Below, one piece after another: positions 43,801 to 56,100 of a stretch of DNA of 64,000 bases. Made by a program: the position numbers and the translations under genes. Every line of letters begins with the position of its first letter. Positions within the stretch are counted from its first letter, which is position 1. The notes below the pieces were generated by a model. That model was given only the letters and a program-made list of their open reading frames with translations. It had not been told where the DNA came from and searched no databases. Location: NCBI RefSeq assembly GCF_051020985.1, contig NC_135003.1:8177501-8241500 (forward strand), given 5' to 3'. This DNA comes from Nomia melanderi (Eukaryota > Arthropoda > Insecta > Hymenoptera > Halictidae).

Positions 43801-44117
43801 AGATGGCCGGCCACATAAACTTGATGACAAGGATGCTCGGTTTGTTCAGAACTACCCTTAGAACATCTGAGAGAGGAGATCGGTCAAAGCTCACGTTGTC
43901 ATTACTAAACTACGAATTCTTATTGGATTTACAGCTTTCTTAATCTTCAAAAAGTCAATGGAATAATTTTAGTAGTATTGTCAAGTTTCCTGTCGAAGAA
44001 AGACTTCTTTTGGAGTTTGGATGGTTATAAATTAATACTTGAAACTTGGAATTTGGCAATGGCATTACATATTATAGCGGACTAACTAGAAAAATAACAA
44101 GTTTTTGTTAATTCTGT

Positions 44118-44161
<44 letters not shown>

Positions 44162-47100
44162 GAACATTGTCTAAAACGTATTGTTAACTTTATCAAACCA
44201 TCGTTGTTTTGCTTCGCTCGAACAATGCGTTGGCTAAACGACTTCATAAACTCTAGGTTTCGTTTTAATTAAATCAGTGAAATACACCGAGAACTTTCGA
44301 ATTTTGGTGAGTACGGAGGAAATCATTTTTCGTGGTTATAACGCAAAATCAAAATTACTTTGAATAAGTTATACGTCGGAATTGCATAAACACCGGATTT
44401 ACGTTAAAGTACGAACCCCTCGTGTTACCCAAGTTATTCAATACGAATTCAAATCAATGTTTAACCGATTGTTGTGTACGCATAATGACTTCATTACCGT
44501 GGACATTATAATAATATTAATATTGTTTTAAAAAAAGCAACTGTGAAGGAGGAAAATAATTAAAAATAAGAGGGAGGATAAGAGGTCAATCGATACTATT
44601 GATTTGCAAGTCAGGAAGTTATGATTGCGGAATAAAATTGCATCTTGTGTCACAGTTAACAAGCTAGCGATTAAATTGTATCCGATATCTGTAAGTATTT
44701 AATGATAATTCCCATTGGATTTAATAATATAAAAATAATTCTATTAATCTCGAGGAACTACTCAAGCTAACGAATTCATTATAAATGCAAAGATTCGTAC
44801 GAAATGAAACTCTTATCAACTATTCTTAGAGAATGAAAAATACATGAAAATTTGTCTTCTTCTTCTGTGTAACTAATACTTTACGTGAATATCAATAATT
44901 CTGAACAAAGATGGTTTTACTTCGAAGAGATTTCAATTCGAAGCATAAGACCTAAGACAAATGTTCGTAACAACCTTAGCAGTCTCAAGATGTACAAATC
45001 TATTCCACTGAATACAAAAACGGGCTGAGAAGAAATTTTTCACGTAACAATGCATTATACTGTACAAAAAGTCTGTCTGAAAAATGTTGGAAAGTGGCAA
45101 GTCTGCGTTAAGTCCCCAGTTTCACGGTAGAAATCTTTCATCGTGGCACGGACAAAAGAAATGGCTCGTTCAAGCCGTTCCGTTGCACACCTAAACGCTT
45201 TTTGAATAAAATTAAGCTGAAATTATGATTACAAAGGTCTTTTCAATTATTCATTTTCACAAGAAAAACTTTTGAACATTATGATGTGAAATTTTTATTC
45301 AGTTAATTTAATATTTAAAATTAATGCTCATATTCATCGTTTAATTTCTTCAACTCATTTAGCACATTTATAGTACTAAACATTATAGATTCTGTGAAAA
45401 AATTAAGTTGCATTTGCATATTTCAACGGCCGTAAGTCGGCCTAATTAGTAAGATCCCTTTGTGTTTGCTTTTCGTTTAAAAAGAACGAAGCCTTGGAAG
45501 GCGAACAACAAAATAGAAACAATCCATTGTCTTCGCGGAAGAGGAATGCGAAATTTCGACGGTTAATAAGCGCTGAATTATGAAGTGATTAAAGTAAAAC
45601 GAAACAATGAGAACGAAACCAAGCATCCACGTACAAATCCTTGCATATCATCGTCTCGAATATCGAGGTTGGCATCAATTCGTCAGTACGACGAGAAAAA
45701 TCCTAGTGTACAGGTACAGCTCTGCATTCTGCCCATTGTATTTTCGTTGCCGGCGCAAAAAAAAGAAAGAGAAAGCATTATCACTGACCTGTAGCTTAAT
45801 CCGCAAGCATCCCTGCCCCGACGCCTACAGTTCAAACTTCGAACCGATATCGGGGAAAGATGGTAATAATATGTTGCACCGAAATAACATCGTGGAAATT
45901 AACGTTCGCTAATTATCCTCTTACGCTATCTCTACATTTTTCTAAGACACGTTGAAACTACGAACGGACATCAAGGAAGGAGGTAATAACAAGTTGTACC
46001 GTAATCATCGGGAAAATCAACATTCGCTAATTATCCTGTTACACTATTCTTCTGTTTCTCTAGGAAACGTAGGAAGGTCCAAACTTCCTTGTAACTCGTA
46101 ACCGGAAAGTTATGAACTCGCATTGCTGAGGACTAATCTCTGAAAACAGGAATCAAGAAGAAACTTCTTATCTTAATGAATGCTTTCACCGAGGAAAAAA
46201 GAGAATAACGTGCTCAACTTTACTCGAGTTTGTATTCTACTTTTCTCAGTCTCTTGTGTTCCATGTAAAGTAAAAGAGTGAAATATAATATATTCGAACA
46301 ATCTAAGAATAGATTCTTGAGTGCGCGAGTTTCTCCGAGAAGACACGAGGTTTTCGAATAAGAAGAAAATCTAGAGAATCAATATTTGACGTGATATTCA
46401 ACAATAAAGATCGTATCTCACCCTTTCCTTAGTGTATGACACGCGACATCCGCGATTCATCCGCCGACTTAAATAAAATTCCAACGACGAAAAATAAATT
46501 AAACAATACGTGATAAGAAGTTCGTCGACGGTAATAACATGCCGACGTAACTATTTAAAATTATTCCGCTGATATGTACCGTGTCGTGCCACTCAGAACT
46601 GTGACCGGCACTAGGAGGGGTGGTGAAGCAGAAAAACACGGCATAACCAACTGTTTGCGTAGTTATGATCGTAATCAGCGCTCTGAATGAAATATTTAAC
46701 GCTAAGAAAATACATTGTTATCCTTTCAGAGCCATTTTATGATTGAAGACTTTAACGATATAATTTAGACCTGAAAATATTTGTTTGAAATTCACCAGTT
46801 TGCAGTGAAGATTTCTTTCTTTTAGTTATTTACTACGATTTTTTCATAGCTTCTAATATATCTTACTTCTTTCTTAATTAACATATAACACACTCACATA
46901 TAAATATAGAGCTCGAAGAAATATTTGACAAAACTATTTTTGTTGGCAATCTTTAGATTGGAGAGACGAAAATAGCTCACACAGCTAGAGATGAAAAATC
47001 GATTTCACCCCATGAACTGTGAATGTAGATAAAAAAAAATTCAAAATGTACATTACATTTGTCAAACATCATTCATTTAACCCTTATATGCATGGCATTA

Positions 47101-50100
47101 AGCGCTGAAGATTTAATTTAACGTGTGGTCAGCGGCTATTATGAATTTGTAAAATGCACAGTCTCTTGAGAAAGTTCATGAGTCGATGAAATGCTGTATA
47201 CAAATATACATCAGCCAGCACCGATTTTAATAGATAATCAAATTAGAAGACCTTCCGAGGTGAATGTGAAGTTGACAGACTCAGTTCTCAGCGATAATAA
47301 CTGTTGTGAAGAGGTGAAACAGATTCCGGGACACGTGCCAATCGGAATGTCAATCTCGCTTATTTTGACAGGTTAACAGCTGCAATCTGATTAAGGTGTA
47401 CTACACTTTCTCACGCCATACGCTTGTAACGGTCACACGAATATTGTTTTTATCGTGCCCACGGGGCCACTGCAAGTTTTCACGAATGAATTCTGATCGG
47501 ACAAGTGCTGGCGCCTGTGTTCCCGTCTAATAAATAAAAGGTCGAAGTCACTGGAGAGTATAACATTTCGAAGCGTCAGCTATTATCCGGGACATTCATG
47601 TAATTTTTCACGAGACACAAATGGACGCAGACATAAAATATATATAGGAAAATTTAAAAAAGTAAACGGTGTAATTTTAAGTAATAAAAGTCAGAATTCA
47701 GTGTGAAATATGGTAGCGAACACGATGAACATTTAACGCTTCGTCTACTGAAAATTTATTAATAAATTCTTCGATTCTACATTTAAAAAAAAGGTTTATC
47801 AGAATATCCAACAAACTAGTAATTTGTTAATTGGGCAATGAAAAAGTATATCTGACAAGCCAATATGAACTGTTTGCAAAACTATAAAAGTTTCTTTTGT
47901 TCCAACTTTCTCCCCCTAAACTGTCGTTTCACGTGTTTCAGCTCAATAACACCCAGTTACACTGAATTAGCAAATACCGAAGGTAATGAAAATAGGACAC
48001 ACTACGTGTCACAATATAGTGGCGGTGACAACGGCGAAAGGGAATGATAAACGAGGAGACCAATACTCAGTTACAAAGGAATGCCAACACTGATATCCTT
48101 CTGATCCTGCGACACACGCCGAAGCTCTTGGGCTTTACAACTTTGCCTGGTCGGAGAATTCTCTGGAAATTTTTCATCCCACGGTTCTACTTCTTTTTTG
48201 GAACGGTTATCAAACGCTTTAACCTGCTTGAAAACGAGCCAAACTCGCGTAGTTTAAAACTAAAGTAAAACCAGAACTAGGAGATGAATACTTCAGTCAC
48301 GCAGGATCATCAGGACATAAATCTTATTAGTCGATAGATCGTTACAGGATGTTTCAGAAAATATGGAATCTCCCTAGGGATGACCTCCGTGCATTAAAAT
48401 AATGAAAAAAGTTCCCAGACACACACTCATCGACATGTAACGAAACATTTTAAAAAAACGGAAAAAATAACATGAAATTATTTGAAAGTTACTGAAGCTT
48501 CAATACATTTTTACGTAATGAAAATCCTCTCATCTGTATATAATTACTGGTTTTGTTTGCCATTTTATTTAAACACACTTTTACCATTATTAAAGATATA
48601 CGTATAGTTAAACGAAGATTGCTGTAACAATAAAATGTACACATCATTGCTTTTACGAAGAGAGTATAGTTGGGAGTATGTAGTTCTCTTCGAGCCATTA
48701 ATCTTTTTCCTGTAACTTGCATTTTCTAATTGCAATCGGAACAGAGATACGAGTTGTTCCAGTTGCGTGACTCAGCTTGCATATTACGATCGAGTTGCAA
48801 ATCTGATTTTTACTCCTAATTGCACGTCAACTTTAATAGAATTCAATTCACAAAATATTAATGTAACGATTACATGAACTGTCCACGAGGATTAACAAGA
48901 TAAATTCTCGTAGAAGATGAATGTACAAAACGTTAAAAATCACACTTTGTTCCACGATCGGAACAGTATTAATCAGGTCACTTTTTATTTAAAAATAAAA
49001 CAAAAGATAGATTTCTATTTAAAAAAAACTTGGTCTATTTAAAAAAATTCGCCTCCGCGAAAAAGTTCGCACCCTTGCATTTCATAACTTTTATATAAAC
49101 ATTTTTCTGCTGTGCATGCAGAAAAAACTTTTCTATGTTTTTATGCATAAAATTGACCCTTAAAAAATGTTTTCAGGAACTTTCCGTATACAATGACTTT
49201 CATGTCGCGTGTTTTGAATTATGCTTTATATTTTCTACTGTTACTGCACATTCAGAATTTAGAAATTTCGAAGTGACATAAAACACCTACGTCTACCTAA
49301 ATAATTGAATTTTTCACTGTTTTGAAAACAATAAAAATTTCTCCGTTATTTCGAATTTCCATTATTCTCGGAAACGCGAGAATTTTTTACATACATACAA
49401 TACATCGCGCGGTACCGTGGATAGCACAAGGTTCCCAGTAACAATTCTTTTATGGACTGTGTATTTCGGGAGATCTCAAAGTCAGCTCTATTTTTCTAAA
49501 TGGTGCACTATATATTTTATTCCAGCAATTCGTTCGTAAGAGTTATTCCAGCAATTTGACGACTGCAATTTCACGTCGTTGGAAATGAACACCACTTCAG
49601 TCACCCCTTACGACGACAAAAACATTTCCTTTATTTAATGTCAGACGGCCTTGTATTTTAAGTCGTGGAAATCGTCTAAACATCTGCTACTCCGAATGAA
49701 GAATTAAGGTACGCCATTTGAAAAGATAGTTTCTCATTTTACTTGTCACTTGAATTTCTCCAAATTTGTCTATAAAACTGTAACTTTACATTGCTTACCA
49801 AGTACTCAGTTATTACAAAAACAAAATATCTATGTGAATGAAATTCGAATATGAAAATGAAAATGCTAGGCTACGTCCACAAGGCTAGTAGCTCGATATA
49901 TATTTTATTTTCTCGAAAATTGATCTCCAATACAATCAGTTACCCGCGGTCCGCAAACACCAACAGCATATGGCGTAGATGACGATTGTACAGCCAATTC
50001 GATTGTTATTGATTGAACGCATTCGGACATGAAAAACGCAGCGTGCAAAACCGCTAGCGGATTTCAAGTCGGCGCTGTTCACAAAAATCAGACTCTCCAG

Positions 50101-53100
50101 AGAACAGGATTTAAACGGAAATGTAATACAAAACCGTATGAAACGCGCCGTGACTTTCCCACTGCGAAAGTACTCGACTTTTTCAATCGCGCAATTCGGA
50201 AACTGTAATCGGTAAATGAACAGAAATCCGTCGCAGCTCTCGACGATTTCGGCGGATTAAAAGCTCCGTGTAACTAGATGCAACTTTATCTCCTATAGCA
50301 GCTTAAATATCCGCACACGCCACGAATGCATAAAATTCAGGCACTAGTGATAACCTAGTTCTCTAATTCCATCTTCAAAGAACTAAAAAGGTGTTACTTT
50401 AATCCACTGTCGTATAGCAGCGAACCACCACTGTAATAGGATAATGCGATGCTATACACATCGCGTTTCACTATAGATACCATCAATGATTTACATTACT
50501 CGCCCGTCCACCCTACTTACTAGATTCCGCCCAGACTGACTTTCTTTCCCTTCCCAAATTGCGGGAAAAAGGTTACGAAGTTGCAGCTTTCAATCGGCAA
50601 ATGAAACGAACGAATCTGCATGAAAACGAATTAAAACCGAAGTTTCATTTTATGTGTAGTACAGTTATTGGGGAATTAAAACGGAAAATGTAACGAACAA
50701 AGATAACCGAGGAAGATTGCGCCGAGTCTTGCAAAGAAAGAACAGTAATTCTTTCACGCGAATAAAGTTAAATTTAATTTTTGTTTAAAGAAATCGAAGT
50801 ATTAGTTTCACGTAGAAATTATTTCATGTAGAAACAATAAATAGCAAGTAAAACTGTAATGGGGTCGACGAATTTGAATATTCGATTTATTCGAAATTGA
50901 GAAACAGAATGAAATTACAATAATTTTCAGTGTAGCCCGATTACTATTTAAATCTTTCGAATATATAATAAGAGGAAAGAAGTAATTCAAATTATAGTTA
51001 CAAACGGAAATTGGAGTGGCGATGAAAGTAATAAAAGGTAAAATACTGCTTGAAATGAGGAAACTAGATTAAATTTACTGGTATCCAACAGCAAATCGTA
51101 CGGTACACGTCCAAAGGGATAAGAATTAGATCTTCCTTACTCGAGGAGCGCCATAAAATACGACAGCGGAACCATTTATAGCGAGGGCATGTTTTTCGCA
51201 GCACAAAGTAGGGCCAATTTATTAGATAGTGGAAATCATTACGGAAAAGCGTATTATAACATTGTAACGTAATACCTTCGTACGAAAGAAAATATATCTT
51301 TACAGCAATCCTATCAATGCCGCGATGTAGAATATTTTTCAACATTTACTGAAACCATTTTTTAATAACTATCAAAGAATTTTATCTTCTTTTAAATTCT
51401 AACCTACAAAATTATAACTAATTACAAGAAATACAAATTTGACAAATGTTTATAATAAACTCACAACTAAAACCGATATTACAGAATTTATTTACATAGA
51501 ATATTTTCCTTTGGAACATAATATTTACATAAGATATTATGAAATATGCAAATGAAAAGTGCAATCTATTATTGCTTACGCTAATGGGTTCAAGTTTTCC
51601 TTTGTTAATAAATTTTCTTTCGTTTTGCACGTAATAACCGTGATAAAATACCCGCGAACTCCTTTTTCGAAAAATAAAGAGAAAACATACTTCATTTATC
51701 GATTAATCGACTCATATGAGAACGGGTGTATAAATATTCTATTACCTGGGAAATGGCGTACAGGCTTGTTTTTATATTATTAAAACGTTATTTTGGAATC
51801 GTCGAAATAAATTCTCTTCATAAAAATAAAAGCTGCATAGCTATAACAGAGATGTGTAATTAAAAATAACAGGCCAGATGTGTTTGTTAAAAAGCTTGGA
51901 GTAAAAGCATGGAAATGGGAAAAGTGGTTTAAAGAACTTCGAGAATTTTAAGATAATTGGGAGCATTAATGGAAATTATATTTCCACTTAAATGCTCAGA
52001 CACAACAAGTTTCCCGTTACTTCTATTTAAAATTTAATATTCTGGAAACATGCATCGGATAAATTTGACGAAGTGCTATACAAAACTGAAAGATTTCCCT
52101 GATGAAGAAACAATGTGAGTATAAAGAAATACACTAAATACATTTCCTCAAAAACAAAATTTCTGTATTTCTACTTTCGCTCTATAAGTAGTTAATAGGT
52201 ATTCCAAAAAATTAAAGGAAAATTAGTAGACATGTTTCTTTGAATACTTTTAAAGGTATTTTATTTAAATAATTTTTACTGAAGGCATTTACTCATTATT
52301 TTTTTTTTTTTTTTTAAGCAACAAGGACTAGTTTTAAAGAAAACACAAGCGTTACGAACGAATTAACTACTTGAAGACAAATTTTGCACGTAGACTAGCT
52401 TTAGCGCTTTGCGCTCAAGGTTTTCAAAAAAAATATAAGAAGCTTATGTAACCATAAAGTCGGAGATTTCAAGCCTTCGCGACCAGGCGTCATAACTGTA
52501 GTTACGAGTTGAGGTTTTTAAGTGTAAGCCATGTCCTCTTGGAATTATCTGCACGTTTCACCGATATTGCGTGTAATTTAATATCCTGACAAAACTATAA
52601 CAGCTCCAATATTAACAACGCGTTGAGATTTTTCTTAACCCCTTGCACTACAATGATGAGCTAGACTCGTCATCAGATTTTAATGACTAACTGCATAGTG
52701 ACGAACTATATTCGTCATGCAAGCCAGTGTCGTACGTCACACTTCATCGTCTCATTTAATTTTTATCTTGAATTTTTTTTTCATTTTGATCTTCCATAAT
52801 GAATTACAGTTACATTCAGATCAATAATATACTTTTAAAAACCTACGCTCAAAAACCTTAACAATGAGAACTCAACCATAGTCTTCATTAATATCAATCG
52901 AAACGTAGCACATATACTCACTCGGGGTGGGGCAAGTAAATGGGAACACCTACATATCTTTACAGTTTATAGGCACGTGAAGAAATTGTTTCAGATAACG
53001 TTATACTTTCAAAGAAACGAATGAAATAATAATGATACGATACTGATACGACAAAAAATCATTTTAAAATATTAAAAATATTTGATGTAATATGTAGAAA

Positions 53101-56100
53101 ATTTATACGAAATTAAAATATATAAATTTATATGATAAGAATCCAGCTATGAGCGTTTTGAAGACACATGGTTAAAGGGTATATTATACATTGCAAAAGT
53201 ATTCAAATATTGACTGTAACAATAAAAGCAAATGTTTAATGTAACGTTAATACGCCCGCGGTAATGACTTTGTGGTGATTTCTACATCTGCAGAGAGTTT
53301 AACTGCGACGATATTGTGCTGCAATATTTTCTCAACGCAGTATCCCTGCCATTTAATTGTCGTTCCATTTCCTCGCACAAATGCTCGATAGTATTTAAAT
53401 CAAAACTTTACTGTGGATGAGAATAATTCAGCAGTGTTATATACCTCACATAAAGGCCGACAAGGAAATAGGTATACAAATTTTTACATTCTGTTCAACC
53501 TAAAAGTTACTATAAATTCGATTTCTTCGTATCAGGTGTTCACCTATACAACTAGTAACGATTTTCTGATAACGATATTAATAAACGGAAATATTGAAAA
53601 TATTCCACGAAATTTGACAATCTCCCAAAAATATGTGGTTCACACAATTGGATGATAGAATGGTACCGCCATCTGACGCACCCAATAAAATGAAAACAAT
53701 AATCCTCCTCGTTGCTTGAGAATCGAATACTACGATCGTGTAGCATAAACAAACTCAAAAGTATCATGTCGATGTATCATAACACTCCACCTGTTGTCTA
53801 GATATTTATTGTATACCGAATACAATCGATATTGTCGGGCTGACGCCATCAATTTCTCAGTTCTCCCATAATTCGAGCAATACACTCAAAAGCATCAATT
53901 GTTTGGGTACAGTCATCAATTTAGTCACCTAGTCGACGTACACAAAACTTTGTTCTGCCATCAGTACGTCAACGAAAAAACTGTTGCAGAATTTTGAAAA
54001 CTTTTCTGCAATTCCAATGCTGTCAATTCTGATAAGCAAACTAAAAATATTTATGCAAAATCCCATGTTCATGAATAAAGAAACAGAAAATTAATTGAAA
54101 CTCTTTTTTTAAAAAAGTTTGCCCTATTAAGGCAACTTTACAACTGAAATTCTTCAATTGTTTACTTCTTTCAGAAATAAAGAAAAACTTTGATCTTAGA
54201 AGAAATATAACTGAATTATTAGTTTTACCTTTTTCGTAAACGAAAAAAGGTTTTGATCTTACAGAACACAATTTAATAAGCTACAAGAAAATGTTGATGA
54301 AAAAGGGCCGAAAAATTAATCAGAACCGATTGTATGGTTGAATCGTTTGGGGTACGCTTCTATTCGGCGTGCGGCTCAGTGTGTTAAAAATTTACGACAA
54401 TGGAAGCTGTGCTTGAACCGAATGAAGTCACATTGAAAAGTCAGCAAGCTGAAAGATTCGGGGAAGCAATACCACAATACAATCTTAAATACCTATAAAA
54501 TTGTTACGCTCCGATTATTGTTACGAAAAAGCCGTTTCATCAAAGATTCAGTGACAGTAAGTACGTCCGTATGCTTCTTTGTCAATGAACAGTGTTCATT
54601 ACACCGTTAAACTAATATTTATAAAATGCCCATGCATGCAACAACGGTACTTTCTTCAATGCAGAAAGCTCCTCCGATTTACAAACTTAATCCAACCGAT
54701 ACTTTTTACATTTTTCTCAATCCTTATACTACTAAGAATATATCTTCCAAACAATTTCGTGCATTTCGCAAAATTACAAGAATTGCAGAGGTTTGAAGGA
54801 CATGGCCTCATTGGCGACGCGTAGACGCATAGAACGCTAGTGCCCCAGTTGCCATAAATCGACCCCTTTTCATCATTTTACCTATCGGTAATTCCTCCTC
54901 CATTATTTGTACCCTAAAATTTACATTCGGACTTTAAAAACTTCCCTAGTAAACAACTCAATTTTACTTTGATATGGTCTGTACACAGTCAATTTATACT
55001 TGTCTCCCAAACGATGCAATAAAGTACATATTCGAAACTGTTACGACTAATTATCGATTTTGTTCAAAACAACATACTAAATTATATAAGAAAAAATACA
55101 CACACGTATAAAAGAAGTTACGAAATGAATCTTCGGAATAATGGCTACTCGGATCTACCTACCGACAAATGGCAAGGTACTGAAAATCATTAAACCAATT
55201 TATGATTCACTGGCATCAGATAAATTGTAGAGACAATGACTCAGTGCTTTTGCGTTAAATAACAATGAATCTTTGAGTTCATTGATATGGATCTCTTCTA
55301 CGATACATTTTGCCTCATAGAAGAAAATATTCCATTGTTTCAGTATTTGATTGAGCGCCTATTTTAACGACAAAAGTAATACAAATAATGGGAATATAGA
55401 TTGGAATGAATCTAAAAGTATTTTCCCAAAAGTTTGAACGAGGAAACGAAAAATTCGTAAGTAGAATATTTCAATTTTAACACAGGAATATAGCCTGTGA
55501 ACGACTGTCGTTGTGTTCATATTGTGCACCGATATTTGTACACCATTTGCGTACATTACACTGATAACGCGTTAGATGCACTTGGACAAACTATGGACAA
55601 ACTATCGCCAGATATGCACTCGGCTCTTGTTAGTACGTATGTTTTTCAGCGCGAAACATTGGCGTACTACAATCGATCGAAATACCGAATACATTTCGTC
55701 CAAACTGGGACCATTCTTGAAATAAAATGATTGATCAGTTAATTATTGCCCTAATTAATTGTGTTTACTCGTTATTAATATAGTACTATTCCTGAATTTC
55801 CGTAATGATTTTCGAATACGTAATAAACTCAATTAACGTAATTAACACAATAACGTAATTTGGAGTAGTTTCAAAAGAACGAAAATTAAATTTCGATATT
55901 GACGATTTCATTACGTTCCGGAATAAAATAAGAACTTTTATGTAGAGCTATTAATGTTCTCATTTTAACGAAACTTTAAGCTTACGTATACATCGAATTC
56001 ATCAAAACCATTCTCCAGAATTCAAACGAAAAAATTCCAAGAATAATATTCAATAAGATTATTTTTAATAGACAATCACAGAAGTATGATACGTGTAAAT

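Noticed and set aside
43573..43830. Minus-strand frame of 85 codons
   Set aside because: Antisense to the Tc1-like GRPxKL fragment.
45585..45912. Overlapping plus-strand frames of 69 and 101 codons
   Set aside because: They run into a tandem duplication and lack any protein motif.
48340..48460. TACAGGATGTTTCAGAAAATATGG as a transposon end
   Set aside because: It resembles ends of some hymenopteran elements, but no partner end or coding sequence was found.
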